From the NCBI GenBank assembly GCA_003132025.1, contig PKWJ01000018.1, positions 63,689 through 127,688 on the forward strand: DNA of 64,000 nucleotides. Reading direction: 5' to 3'. Below, one piece after another: positions 52,832-62,155 of the stretch. Origin of the DNA: Gammaproteobacteria bacterium (GTDB taxonomy: Bacteria > Pseudomonadota > Gammaproteobacteria > Steroidobacterales > Steroidobacteraceae). The translations under genes were made by a program, and so were the position numbers. The notes beneath the pieces were generated by a model. That model worked only from the letters and a program-made list of their open reading frames with translations. It made no database searches and was not told where the DNA came from. The stretch's first letter is position 1; each line of letters begins with the position of its first letter.

Positions 52832-53551
52832 CTACATACCCAGATCCGACAGCAGGGCGTCGACATCCTGCTGGCCGCTGACGGCGTGTCCGTGGTTGAT
52901 GCCCGGCACTGCCGGACCATGGCCGCGAGCCACGCCGGCTTCAGCGGAGCAACCGGTGGCGGCGCCAACCGGGCCGGCGATGCGCACCAGTTCTCCCAGT
53001 GCCTCCTCCAGCTCAGCTACCAGCGTCATGACACTGCGAATGATCTGGCCGCTCAAATCCTGGTAGCCCTGCGCCAGCAGCACCTCGGCCAGATTGCTGC
53101 GCACCGCCGCCATGCTGGTGCCGGCCTGCTTCAGGAATGCCAGGAGCTGGGGCTTGAGCGTTGGCGCCGAGCCCTCGGCATCGTAGGCAAGGATCAGCTG
53201 CTCGGCCTGCTCGGCCAGCTGATCGGCCAGCGGACAGCACCGTTCGACCAGGTCCATAGTTCGGTGTGCGGCGTCGTCAGTCAGCCGCAGTACATGCGCC
53301 AGCCGATGGCGCGCATCCGGCACCTGGTGCTGGGCCAGATCAATCAGTTTGGATTCGATGCGAAAGCGCTCGAGCGCCCCGTGCAGGTCGATGGCAATCC
53401 GGCGCACCTGCTGCGTGACCTCGGCGTTGCGCGATTGGTCAAAGGCGGCCAGCGCGGTGCGAAAGCCGTCGCCGTCCCCGTCGTCCAGTGCACGCGACAT
53501 GGCGGTGACCCACGGGGCGTACAGATCGAACTCCTGGGCTGGCGTAGTCAT
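52832..53551 (-). CDS. cheZ: CheY-P phosphatase CheZ
   Basis: CheZ dephosphorylates CheY-P. The 239-residue helical protein has the active-site motif QGYQDLSGQII (Asp165, Gln169) and ends with the CheY-binding peptide DVDALLSDLGM, like that of E. coli CheZ. An Ala/Gly-rich linker joins the two. It lies six bases after cheY. Confidence 0.95.
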   Translation of the reverse strand: MTTPAQEFDLYAPWVTAMSRALDDGDGDGFRTALAAFDQSRNAEVTQQVRRIAIDLHGALERFRIESKLIDLAQHQVPDARHRLAHVLRLTDDAAHRTMDLVERCCPLADQLAEQAEQLILAYDAEGSAPTLKPQLLAFLKQAGTSMAAVRSNLAEVLLAQGYQDLSGQIIRSVMTLVAELEEALGELVRIAGPVGAATGCSAEAGVARGHGPAVPGINHGHAVSGQQDVDALLSDLGM

Positions 53552-53557
53552 CAGTAT

Positions 53558-53953
53558 TCACGCCGCGGCGCGAGCCGCCAGGATCTTGTCGATCTTTTCC
53601 TTCAGCGTCGCCGCTGTAAACGGCTTGATGACGTAACCACTGACGCCGGCCTGCGCCGCTTCCACGATCTGTTCGCGCTTGGCTTCGGCGGTGAGCATCA
53701 GCACTGGCAATTTGGCCAGGCGCGCGTCGGCGCGCACCTGCTTGAGCAGCTCCAGGCCCGGCATTCCGGGCATGTTCCAGTCGGTGATCAGGAAATCGAA
53801 GTTGCCATCCTTGAGCAGCGGTAGCGCGGTTTTGCCGTCATCGGCTTCGGTGACGTTGGCGTAGCCCAGATCGTGCAGCAGGTTCTTGATGATCCGGCGC
53901 ATCGTCGAGAAATCGTCGACCACGAGAAAATTCAAGTTCGGCTGCACTCGCAT
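53558..53953 (-). CDS. cheY: Chemotaxis response regulator CheY
   Basis: CheY-P binds the flagellar switch. The 131-residue protein closely follows flagellar Che[19 protein letters not shown], the acceptor Asp58 in [11 protein letters not shown], Thr in MLTAEAK and Lys in [11 protein letters not shown]. It is the first gene of the chemotaxis operon, preceded by a sigma-28 promoter match. Confidence 0.97.
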   Translation of the reverse strand: MRVQPNLNFLVVDDFSTMRRIIKNLLHDLGYANVTEADDGKTALPLLKDGNFDFLITDWNMPGMPGLELLKQVRADARLAKLPVLMLTAEAKREQIVEAAQAGVSGYVIKPFTAATLKEKIDKILAARAAA

Positions 53954-53987
53954 TACTCCAATACGTCGCGATCGGATGCGACTCTAT

Positions 53988-54015
53988 CTATCGGCTTGTA
54001 TACCGCGATTCTTGA
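53988..54015 (-). promoter_or_regulatory. Predicted sigma-28 (FliA) promoter of the cheY-cheZ-cheA operon
   Basis: On the minus strand TCAAGAAT (54008-54015), a 12-base spacer and GCCGATAG (53988-53995) lie about 35 bases upstream of cheY. The -10 box is a near-perfect FliA match. Confidence 0.65.
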
Positions 54016-54099
54016 GTAAAGTCGTGGTGCCGGCGGGCCGATATCCAGCCCGCGCGACGCGGTTCACATATTGCACGGCGCGAGGACCGGCAGCGGCAA

Positions 54100-54873
54100 T
54101 CAGTTGCCGTCGCTGATGAATGTGCCGCCATCCACGATCAGATTCTGACCGGTAACATAGGCGCCGGCAGGGCCGGCCAGCATCACCGCGACGCCGGCGA
54201 CCTCGTGCGGTTCGCCGGCGCGGCGCAGCGGCGTCGACGCCAGTCGGCGTGACAGCAGCTCCGGATTATCGAGCAACGGACGGGCGAATTCCGTGGCGAT
54301 GAGCCCAGGTGAGATCGAGTTCACACGCACGTTGGCCGGACCCCACTCGACCGCAAGATTGCGCGCCAGCTGCGCCAGTCCCGCCTTCGATAGGGCGTAC
54401 AGCCCGATCGACTTGTTGCCGCGCATGCTCGACAGGCTGGCGGTGAGGATGACGCTGCCGTCGCGGCGCGCCGCCATAGCTGGGATCACGAGACTGGTGA
54501 GCCACAGCACGCTGCGCAAGTTGACCGTCATGGTCAAATCCCAATCGGCATCGCTGGCCGCCGCGATCGGCCCGAACGGCGGTGCCACGCCGGCGTTACA
54601 CACCAGCACATCGATCCGGTCACGTAGCGCCAGACACTGCTGCACCAGGGCTTCGAGCTGCGCGCGCTGTGCGACGTCGCATGGCAGCCCGATAACATCC
54701 ATGTCCTGATCGCGCAACGCCGCCGCGGCCTCGGTGCAGGCCGCGGGCACATCGCTCGACAGCACCACCCGCGCACCGGCGCGCGCCATTTCGGTGGCGA
54801 TGGACAGACCGATGCCGCGGCTGGCGCCGGTGAGCAATGCCACTTTACCCTTGAGGCTAAAAAGCTCGGTCAT
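54100..54873 (-). CDS. Short-chain dehydrogenase/reductase (SDR)
   Basis: The 257-residue enzyme is a classical SDR: TGASRGIG at 15-22 for NAD(P) binding, CNAGV near 92, a Ser around 146-148, Tyr159 and Lys163 (YALSKAG), and PGLIATEFARP. The substrate is not evident; relatives act on sugars, hydroxy acids or steroids. It stands between the chemotaxis operon and pgsA, 146 bases and 71 bases away, and may be a single-gene unit. Confidence 0.9.
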   Translation of the reverse strand: MTELFSLKGKVALLTGASRGIGLSIATEMARAGARVVLSSDVPAACTEAAAALRDQDMDVIGLPCDVAQRAQLEALVQQCLALRDRIDVLVCNAGVAPPFGPIAAASDADWDLTMTVNLRSVLWLTSLVIPAMAARRDGSVILTASLSSMRGNKSIGLYALSKAGLAQLARNLAVEWGPANVRVNSISPGLIATEFARPLLDNPELLSRRLASTPLRRAGEPHEVAGVAVMLAGPAGAYVTGQNLIVDGGTFISDGN

Positions 54874-54944
54874 CGTGAACCCCGCGGTGATTCTCTACGC
54901 GCCGCGATGCGACGCCCGCTGCGCGCGGCTGTAATGCGATTCGC

Positions 54945-55520
54945 TCAGCTGCGCGCTGATAGATGCGGCCACGCGGCACGCAGATACAGTGCCATCGAAA
55001 ACAGCGTCAGCGCGGCGGCGATCACCGTGAGCCAGATCCCGATGCGATAGATCGGCAGGCCGAACAGATCGGCGCGGAACAGCAGCATCGTCAGCCCGAC
55101 CATCTGCAGGATGGTCTTGTACTTGCCGATGCGCGATACCGCCACGGCGGTGCGCTGACCGATGCCGGCCATCCACTCGCGCAGCGCCGAGATCGCTATT
55201 TCGCGGCCGATGATCACCGCCGCGGTGAGCACGATGAGCGGACGCGGATCGCGGCTGACGATCAGCACCAGCGCAACCGCGACCATCAGCTTGTCGGCCA
55301 CCGGGTCGAGAAAAGCGCCCAGGCGCGTAATCTGTCCTAACCGCCGTGCCAGATAGCCATCGAGCGAGTCGGTGATCGCGGCAACCGCAAACAGCAGACC
55401 GGCGATCGGGTACGCCACGCTGGCATGATTCCTGGCCCCGAACACAAACAGCAGCACCACCAGCGGTATGGCCAGAATACGCAGCCAGGTCAGGATATTG
55501 GGCAGGTTCCAGATCATCAC
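54945..55520 (-). CDS. pgsA: CDP-diacylglycerol-glycerol-3-phosphate 3-phosphatidyltransferase
   Basis: PgsA makes phosphatidylglycerol phosphate in the inner membrane. The product (about 191 residues) has four or five hydrophobic segments and the CDP-alcohol phosphotransferase signature DSLDGYLARR followed by GAFLDPVADK. The GTG start overlaps the uvrC stop; an ATG is the next codon. uvrC-pgsA is a conserved gammaproteobacterial pair. Confidence 0.95.
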   Translation of the reverse strand: MMIWNLPNILTWLRILAIPLVVLLFVFGARNHASVAYPIAGLLFAVAAITDSLDGYLARRLGQITRLGAFLDPVADKLMVAVALVLIVSRDPRPLIVLTAAVIIGREIAISALREWMAGIGQRTAVAVSRIGKYKTILQMVGLTMLLFRADLFGLPIYRIGIWLTVIAAALTLFSMALYLRAAWPHLSARS

Positions 55521-57340
55521 GCCCCCGGGTGCAGATGATCATAGATCGAACGCGCCATCGCGGCGCCAACGCCGGTAACTTTTTCCAGATCCGCGGCGCC
55601 GGCACGCATCACCCCCTGCAGGCCGCCAAAATGCGTCAGGATCGCGCGCCGTCGCGCCGGACCCAGGCCCGGGACGGTCTCGAGGATCGACTCGCGGTAG
55701 CGCCGCGCTCGCCGCCGCCGGTGTCCCGTGATGGCGAAGCGGTGCGCCTCGTCGCGCACACGCTGGATGAAATGCAGTGCGGCGCTGTCGGCCTCCAGCA
55801 CGATCGGAATCGGCTCGCCGGCGCGAAACAGTCGCTCCTGCCCGGGGCGTCGGTCGGCGCCCTTGGCCACACCGACCACCGCCAGATCCTGACAGCCAGC
55901 CTCGGTCAGCGCGCTGAGCGCGGCATCCACTTGGCCGGGGCCGCCGTCGATCAGCAGCAGATCCGGCCGCGGCCGCTCACCGCTGGCGATGCGAGCACCG
56001 TGGCGCAGCAGCGCTTGATGCATGGCGGCGTAGTCGTCCCCGGGCGTCACACCCTCGATGTTGTAGCGCCGATACTCGCGCTTGCGAGCGCCCTCAGTGG
56101 TAAACACCACGCACGATGCCACCGTGCCCTCGCCGGCGGTATGGCTGACATCGAAGCACTCGACGCGTTCGGGCGGCCGCGGCAGATCCAGTACCCGCGC
56201 CAGCAGCTGCATGCCCTCCAGTGCCAGCTCGGTGCGCAGTGCCCGCATGCGCAGGGCGTTGCGCGCGTTGTCGAGCGCCAGCTCCAGCCACTGGCGCTTG
56301 AGGCCACGCTGCGGCACGCGCAGCTCCAAAGAGCGGCCGGCGGCACGCTCCAACGCTTGGGCTACCGGCTCGTGATCCGGCAGAGCCATGTTGATCAGAA
56401 TCTCCGGCGGTGCCGGCTCGCGGCTATAGTAGAGCAGCAGAAAATCCGCCAGCGTGTCGGCCGGCTCGCTCAGCGCGCTGCCAGGGAAATGGCTGGCGGA
56501 CCCGAGATTCTGGCCCTCACGCACCGGCAGCACGCAGATCGCATACTGCCCCGGCTCCCCGACGATGGCGATCACGTCGGTATCGGCCCGGCGCTGCGCA
56601 TTGGCGATCTGCTGCGAGCGGATTTCCTGCAGCTCGCGCAGCTGATCGCGCAGCCGCGCGGCGTCCTCGAACTTCAGTTGCTGCGCCGCCGCCTCCATGC
56701 GCCGCTGCAACTCGCCGATCACCTCGGCATTGCGCCCTTCGAGCACTCCGATCGCGCCCTCGAGATCATGCGCGTATGCCTCGCGCCCGATCAGGCCCAC
56801 GCACGGCGCCGAGCAGCGCCCGATCTGGTGCTGCAGGCACGGCCGGCTGCGATTGGCGAAGAACGAGTCGCGGCAGTTTCGGATCTTGAATACCTTCTGC
56901 AGGTGTTGCAGCACTTCCTTGACGGCATGGGCACTGGCAAACGGCCCGTATTGCCGGCTGTTCTTCTGGCGCGGGCCGCGGTAGAACACCAGGCGCGGAA
57001 ATTCGTGCCCGGCCGAACAAAGGATGTATGGAAATGACTTGTCGTCGCGCAGCATGATGTTGTAGCGCGGCCGGTGCGCCTTGATCAGATTGCATTCAAG
57101 CAGCAGCGCTTCCTGCTCGCTGTTGACGACCGTCACCTCCACACGCGCGATGCGCCGTACCATCGCCACAACTTTCGGCGACAGGTCATGATTGTTGAAG
57201 TAACTGCCGACGCGATCGCGCAGGCGCGCCGCCTTGCCGACATACAGCAGTTCACCGTCGGCGGCATGCATGCGGTACACACCGGGACGCTGTGGCAGCG
57301 TCGCCACGTAACTCTTGAGATCGAAGTCGCTGTCGCTCAT
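55517..57340 (-). CDS. uvrC: Excinuclease ABC subunit C
   Basis: UvrC makes both incisions in nucleotide excision repair. The 607-residue protein has the N-terminal GIY-YIG nuclease (PGVYRMHAADGELLYVGKA), a Cys-rich cluster near residue 150-175, the UVR domain (QLKFEDAARLRDQL), the RNase H-like C-terminal nuclease (FDVSHTAGEGTVASCVVF and LLIDGGPGQV) and two HhH motifs (VPGLGPARRRAILTHFGG). It follows can by 21 bases. Confidence 0.97.
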   Translation of the reverse strand: MSDSDFDLKSYVATLPQRPGVYRMHAADGELLYVGKAARLRDRVGSYFNNHDLSPKVVAMVRRIARVEVTVVNSEQEALLLECNLIKAHRPRYNIMLRDDKSFPYILCSAGHEFPRLVFYRGPRQKNSRQYGPFASAHAVKEVLQHLQKVFKIRNCRDSFFANRSRPCLQHQIGRCSAPCVGLIGREAYAHDLEGAIGVLEGRNAEVIGELQRRMEAAAQQLKFEDAARLRDQLRELQEIRSQQIANAQRRADTDVIAIVGEPGQYAICVLPVREGQNLGSASHFPGSALSEPADTLADFLLLYYSREPAPPEILINMALPDHEPVAQALERAAGRSLELRVPQRGLKRQWLELALDNARNALRMRALRTELALEGMQLLARVLDLPRPPERVECFDVSHTAGEGTVASCVVFTTEGARKREYRRYNIEGVTPGDDYAAMHQALLRHGARIASGERPRPDLLLIDGGPGQVDAALSALTEAGCQDLAVVGVAKGADRRPGQERLFRAGEPIPIVLEADSAALHFIQRVRDEAHRFAITGHRRRRARRYRESILETVPGLGPARRRAILTHFGGLQGVMRAGAADLEKVTGVGAAMARSIYDHLHPGA

Positions 57341-57361
57341 GGCGGCCGGGCGCCGGCGCCC

Positions 57362-58033
57362 TCATCCGCGGCTGCGCTGCAAATCCGGCGCTTCTGGCTG
57401 CGATTGCTTGTATGCGGCAAGCTCGGCATCCGAAGTCATGCTCAGGCCCAGATGGCGCAGGATACCGTCATCAAGCCCGTAGATCAGGCCATGCACCGCC
57501 ACCGCCTGCGCGCGACGCCAGGCGTCCTGTACTACCGTGGTCTCGGCCACGTGCACCGTCTGCGCCAACACGTGCAGTTCGCACAGGCGTCGCAATTGCG
57601 CCTCGACTCCACCGGCCGCCGCCAGCTCGGCCACGTGACGGTGCCGCACGTCCTGCACATGCCGCAGCCAGTTGTCGATCAGCCCGAGCTTCTGCTCGCG
57701 ATAAGCCGCGCTCACCCCGCCGCAGCCGTAATGACCGCAGACGATGATATCGCGCACCTGCAGCACTTCGACCGCATATTGGATCACGGACAGGCAATTC
57801 AAGTCGCTGTGCACCACGACGTTGGCGACATTGCGATGCACGAAGATCTCCCCGGGCATCAGTCCGAGGATCTGGTTGGCCGGAACCCGGCTATCGGAGC
57901 AGCCGATCCACAGGTAACGCGGCAGCTGCTGGTGCGCCAGGCGCGAGAAGTATTGCGGGTCGCTGCCGGTCAGGCTCTCGGCCCATTGACGATTGCGCGC
58001 GAGCAGGGTTCCCAGGTCGTCGGTGCCGCTCAC
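57362..58033 (-). CDS. can: Beta-class carbonic anhydrase
   Basis: Carbonic anhydrase interconverts CO2 and bicarbonate. The 223-residue protein has the zinc ligands Cys45 (GCSDSRVP, with Asp47 and Arg49), His101 and Cys104 (CGHYGCGG), and HRNVANVV. It starts at a GTG that overlaps the stop of the DAHP synthase gene (GTGA). The longer frame running back into that gene is not supported. Confidence 0.95.
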   Translation of the reverse strand: MSGTDDLGTLLARNRQWAESLTGSDPQYFSRLAHQQLPRYLWIGCSDSRVPANQILGLMPGEIFVHRNVANVVVHSDLNCLSVIQYAVEVLQVRDIIVCGHYGCGGVSAAYREQKLGLIDNWLRHVQDVRHRHVAELAAAGGVEAQLRRLCELHVLAQTVHVAETTVVQDAWRRAQAVAVHGLIYGLDDGILRHLGLSMTSDAELAAYKQSQPEAPDLQRSRG

Positions 58034-59385
58034 GACTTCTGTTTGCTGCGCTCGGCAATCAGCATTGCCAGCTCCAGCGCCTGTTCGTAGTTCAGGCGCG
58101 GGTCGACCTGCGAGCGATAGCTGCGCTGCAGATCGGCGTCGGTCAGCCCGCGCGCACCGCCGGTGCACTCGGTGACGTCCTCACCGGTAAGCTCGATGTG
58201 CGCACCGCCAAGATAGGTTCCCTGCTGCGCGTGAATGCGAAACGCCAGATCGAGTTCCTTCAGGATATTCTCGAAGCGGCGCGTCTTCAAACCGCCGGTA
58301 CTGGTCTCGGTATTGCCGTGCATCGGATCGCAGCACCACAGTACCGTATGCCCGGTGCGGCGTACCGCCTCGATCACCCGCGGCAATGACTTTTCGATGT
58401 CCTTGGCTCCGAAACGGTGAATCAGAGTCAGCCGTCCGGGCTGATTCTGCGGGTTGAGCGTAGTCACCAGCTCCTGCAGCCACTGATCATCCATCGCCGC
58501 GCCGATCTTGACGCCGACCGGATTGGCGATGCCGCGGAAAAATTCCACGTGCGCGCCATCGACCTGCGCCGTGCGCATTCCGATCCACGGCATGTGCGTG
58601 GACAGGTTGTACCAGTGATTCTGGCGCGCGATGAAACGCGTCTGCGCCTGCTCGTACAGAAGGTGCAGGCCCTCGTGGCTGGCAAAAAAATCGACCCGGG
58701 TGGCGTCATGCACCGCGCGCCCGGTCAGCGATTGGAAGAAATCCAGCGCATCGCCGATCGAATCGGCAATGCGCTGATAGGCCTCGCGCAGCTCGGCATG
58801 GCGCACAAAGCCCAGATCCCAGTATTCCGGATGATGCAGGTCGGCAAATCCGCCATCCACCAGCGCGCGCACGAAGTTCAGCGTCAGCGCCGCGCGCTCG
58901 TAGCCGCGCAGCAGCAGCTGCGGGTCGGCGCGTCTGGCCTCGGGCGTGAACTCCACACGATTCACCAGATCACCGCGATACGCCGGCAGCGTCACGCCGT
59001 CGCGCGTTTCCATGTCGGCTGAACGCGGCTTGGCATACTGGCCGGCCATGCGGCCGATACGTACCACCGGCTTCTTCATGCCCGACAGCAGCACCAGGCT
59101 CATCTGCAGCAATACCTTGAGCTGCTTGGCAATGCGATCCGACTCGCATTCGGCAAAGCTCTCGGCGCAATCCCCACCCTGCAGCAGGAACCCCTCGCCG
59201 CGCTGCACGGCGGCCAGCCGTTCGCGCAGATTTTCGATTTCCCACGACACCACTATCGGCGGCAGTCGCGCCAGTTCGGCAACTACGCGGCTCAGTGCCG
59301 TCGGGTCATCGTACGCCGGCTGTTGCGAGGCCTTGCGTGACTGCCAGCTCGCCGGGTGCCAGGAGGTGCTGTCGGTGGATCGCAT
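58030..59385 (-). CDS. 3-deoxy-D-arabino-heptulosonate-7-phosphate synthase, class II
   Basis: This enzyme condenses PEP and erythrose-4-phosphate in the first step of the shikimate pathway. The 451-residue product is a class II (plant/Mycobacterium-like) synthase: LLQGGDCAESFAEC, VRIGRMAGQYAKPRS, SHEGLHLLYE, CDPMHGNTE and GGAHIELTGEDVTECTGG. It starts the operon that runs into can, uvrC and pgsA. Feedback sites are not visible from sequence. Confidence 0.95.
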   Translation of the reverse strand: MRSTDSTSWHPASWQSRKASQQPAYDDPTALSRVVAELARLPPIVVSWEIENLRERLAAVQRGEGFLLQGGDCAESFAECESDRIAKQLKVLLQMSLVLLSGMKKPVVRIGRMAGQYAKPRSADMETRDGVTLPAYRGDLVNRVEFTPEARRADPQLLLRGYERAALTLNFVRALVDGGFADLHHPEYWDLGFVRHAELREAYQRIADSIGDALDFFQSLTGRAVHDATRVDFFASHEGLHLLYEQAQTRFIARQNHWYNLSTHMPWIGMRTAQVDGAHVEFFRGIANPVGVKIGAAMDDQWLQELVTTLNPQNQPGRLTLIHRFGAKDIEKSLPRVIEAVRRTGHTVLWCCDPMHGNTETSTGGLKTRRFENILKELDLAFRIHAQQGTYLGGAHIELTGEDVTECTGGARGLTDADLQRSYRSQVDPRLNYEQALELAMLIAERSKQKS

Positions 59386-59424
59386 CCGGCGATGTTAACA
59401 TGCGCGCTTTAACGGGGACTACGA

Positions 59425-60588
59425 ATGAACAAGGTGCTGGTTCTGGGCGCCGGCAAGATTGGCGCGCTGATTTCCGGCCTATTGGCTGAATCCGGCGACT
59501 ACCAGGTGCAGCTTGCCGATGTCGATGAGACGGCGGCGGCCGGCGTCGCGCGTGCGCACGGCCTGCAGACTATCCAGGCGGTGCGGCTCGATGCCACCGA
59601 TGCCGCGGCCCTGCGCTCGCATCTGCAGGCACACCCGGTCCAGGCGGTAGTCTCCAGCCTGCCCTATCACTGCAATGCGCTGGTCGCAGCGGCGGCGCGC
59701 GACGGCGGCATCCACTACTTCGACCTGACCGAGGATGTGGAGGTCACGCGGCGCGTGAGTGCGCTCGCACAGGGTGCGGCGGCGGCGTTCGTGCCGCAGT
59801 GCGGGCTGGCGCCGGGATTCATCAGCATCGCCGGCGGCGAACTAATCCGGCACTTCGACAGCCTGCGCAGCGTGCGGTTGCGCGTCGGCGCACTGCCGCA
59901 GCACCCGCACAATGTCCTGAAATATTCGCTCACCTGGTCCACCGAGGGACTCATCAACGAATACGGGAATCCCTGCGAGGCGATCGTTGACGGCCGGACG
60001 GTGGAAGTGCGGCCACTGGAGGGCATGGAGGAAATCGAGATCGACGGTACCCTATACGAGGCCTTCAATACCTCCGGCGGCCTGGGGTCGCTGGCGCAAA
60101 GCTTCGGCAGCCACTGCGAGAGCATGGATTACAAGACCATCCGCTACCCGGGACATTGCGAGCAGATGCGACTGCTGATGAACGACCTGAAGCTCAATCA
60201 GGATCGCGGTACGCTCAAGCGCATCCTCGAGAACGCCGTGCCGCAGACGCTTCAGGACGTCGTGATCGTGTACGCCGCGGTCACCGGGATGCAGAACGGC
60301 GAGCTGCGCGAAGAGAACTACGTCAGCAAGATCTACCCGCAGATCATCGCCGGGCGCCTGTGGTCGGCGATCCAGGTCAGTACCGCCTCGGGCTTGTGCT
60401 CCGTTCTCGACCTGGTGTTGACGCACCGGCAGCGCCGGGCGGGCCTTGTGACGCAGGAGTCATTCCGCTTGCCCGATATCCTCGCCAACCGCTTCGGCCG
60501 CCACCTGGCGGCCGGCGGCAGCAAGGACATCTCGGCCGACGTGGTGGTGAGCGGGGCGCCGGGTCGTCAGCGCTCGCGTGCGGGGTAA
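59425..60588 (+). CDS. Saccharopine dehydrogenase / lysine 6-dehydrogenase family protein
   Basis: The 387-residue protein has a Rossmann NAD(P) fold (LVLGAGKIGALISGLL at 5-20), SSLPYHCN, and the family segment CGLAPGFISIAGGE. Length fits the saccharopine dehydrogenase / lysine 6-dehydrogenase group. The aldehyde dehydrogenase three bases downstream is of the alpha-aminoadipate semialdehyde type, so the pair most likely degrades lysine (or saccharopine) to 2-aminoadipate. Whether it acts on lysine or saccharopine is not decidable here. It diverges from the aroG-type gene across 39 bases. Confidence 0.9.
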   Translation: MNKVLVLGAGKIGALISGLLAESGDYQVQLADVDETAAAGVARAHGLQTIQAVRLDATDAAALRSHLQAHPVQAVVSSLPYHCNALVAAAARDGGIHYFDLTEDVEVTRRVSALAQGAAAAFVPQCGLAPGFISIAGGELIRHFDSLRSVRLRVGALPQHPHNVLKYSLTWSTEGLINEYGNPCEAIVDGRTVEVRPLEGMEEIEIDGTLYEAFNTSGGLGSLAQSFGSHCESMDYKTIRYPGHCEQMRLLMNDLKLNQDRGTLKRILENAVPQTLQDVVIVYAAVTGMQNGELREENYVSKIYPQIIAGRLWSAIQVSTASGLCSVLDLVLTHRQRRAGLVTQESFRLPDILANRFGRHLAAGGSKDISADVVVSGAPGRQRSRAG

Positions 60589-60591
60589 GTT

Positions 60592-62100
60592 GTGGCCAGA
60601 AGCAACGTCAGCGCACTGCTGAAGCATTTCGAATTGCCGCCGGGCGAGCCCGGTGGCGCGGTTGAGTGCCTGGAAAGCTTCAATCCCGGCGACGGCAGCC
60701 TGCTCGGCCGCGTGCCCACCACCGGCGCCACCGGCTATGACGAGGTGATGAACCAGGCAGTTGCGGCTGCGCGCAGCTGGGCCGACGTGCCCGCCCCGCA
60801 GCGCGGGGATCTGGTACGCCAGATCGGTGATGAGCTGCGGCGCCACAAACGCGAGCTCGGCGAACTGGTGTCGCTCGAAAACGGCAAGATCATCGCCGAG
60901 GGCCTGGGCGAGGTGCAAGAGATGATCGACATGGCCGATCTTGCCATCGGCCAGTCGCGCATGCTCTACGGTCACACCATGCACTCGGAGCGCAGTCAGC
61001 ACCGCATGTACGAGCAGTGGCATCCGCTGGGCGTGGTCGGTGTCATCACCGCATTCAACTTTCCAGTCGCGGTGTGGTCGTGGAACGCATTGCTGGCGGC
61101 GGTGTGCGGCAACGCCACGGTATGGAAGCCCTCGCCTAAAACCCCGTTGTGCGCGCTGGCGGTTCAGCGCCTGTGTGACCAGGTCCTGAAACGCCATGCG
61201 GCGCCGGCGATTTTTCAGCTGCTGATCGACAGCGGCACTGAACTTGGGGCGCGCCTGGCCGCTGACCGGCGCGTCAACCTGTTGTCGTTCACCGGCTCCA
61301 CCGCGGTCGGCCGCCAGATCGCGCAGACCGTGGCGGCGCGCCTGGGCCGCAGCCTGCTCGAGCTGGGCGGAAACAACGCCATCATCGTCGATGAGAGCGC
61401 CGACCTCGCGTTGGCCGCGCGCGCCATCGTATTCGGTGCGCTTGGCACCACCGGACAGCGATGCACCAGCACGCGTCGCGTGCTGGTGCATCGATCGCAG
61501 CTGCCCGAACTGCAGCGCCGGCTGATCCACGCCTACCGCCAGCTGCGCATCGGCGATCCACTCGACCCCACGACACTGGTCGGACCATTGATCGATCTCA
61601 ATGCGGTGCGCAGTTTCGAGCGCGCCATCGGCACAGCCCAGGCCGCCGGCGGCACGCTGCTGGTCGGCGGCAAGGTGCTGGCGCGACCGGGTCACTTTGT
61701 CGAACCGGCGATCGTGCTGGCACGCAACGACTGGGACATCGTGCAACACGAGACCTTCGGGCCGATCCTGTACCTGATACCGGTGGCTTCAATCGACGAG
61801 GCGATACGGCAGCAGAATGAGTCGGCCTACGGCTTGTCCTCGAGTCTATTCACCCAGCGACTGCAGCACGCCGAGCTCTATCTGAGTCACCAGGGCAGCG
61901 ACTGCGGCATCGCTAACGTCAACATCGGCACCTCCGGGGCCGAGATCGGCGGTGCTTTCGGCGGCGAGAAAGACACCGGCGGCGGCCGCGAGGCCGGCTC
62001 CGATGCCTGGAAGGCCTACATGCGCCGGCAGACCAATACCGTCAACTGGAGCTCGGCGCTGCCGCTGGCGCAGGGCATCGAATTCGATCTTGCGCCGTGA
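60592..62100 (+). CDS. Alpha-aminoadipate semialdehyde dehydrogenase-type aldehyde dehydrogenase
   Basis: The 502-residue protein belongs to aldehyde dehydrogenase family 7 (antiquitin, AmaB/Pcd): [28 protein letters not shown], the general-base Glu in LLELGGNN, the nucleophile Cys291 in [10 protein letters not shown], and [19 protein letters not shown] near the C-terminus. It starts at a GTG with GGGG upstream, three bases after the dehydrogenase gene. Together they give a route from lysine to aminoadipate. Confidence 0.93.
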   Translation: MARSNVSALLKHFELPPGEPGGAVECLESFNPGDGSLLGRVPTTGATGYDEVMNQAVAAARSWADVPAPQRGDLVRQIGDELRRHKRELGELVSLENGKIIAEGLGEVQEMIDMADLAIGQSRMLYGHTMHSERSQHRMYEQWHPLGVVGVITAFNFPVAVWSWNALLAAVCGNATVWKPSPKTPLCALAVQRLCDQVLKRHAAPAIFQLLIDSGTELGARLAADRRVNLLSFTGSTAVGRQIAQTVAARLGRSLLELGGNNAIIVDESADLALAARAIVFGALGTTGQRCTSTRRVLVHRSQLPELQRRLIHAYRQLRIGDPLDPTTLVGPLIDLNAVRSFERAIGTAQAAGGTLLVGGKVLARPGHFVEPAIVLARNDWDIVQHETFGPILYLIPVASIDEAIRQQNESAYGLSSSLFTQRLQHAELYLSHQGSDCGIANVNIGTSGAEIGGAFGGEKDTGGGREAGSDAWKAYMRRQTNTVNWSSALPLAQGIEFDLAP

Positions 62101-62155
62101 ATCGGCGCGATGTCCGTCGCCTGGTGCCGCCGCAACCTACTTGTTTCGCCGCAAC

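Noticed and set aside
54874..54944. Possible tRNA genes after pgsA, as in enterobacteria
   Set aside because: Only 71 bases with no tRNA consensus.
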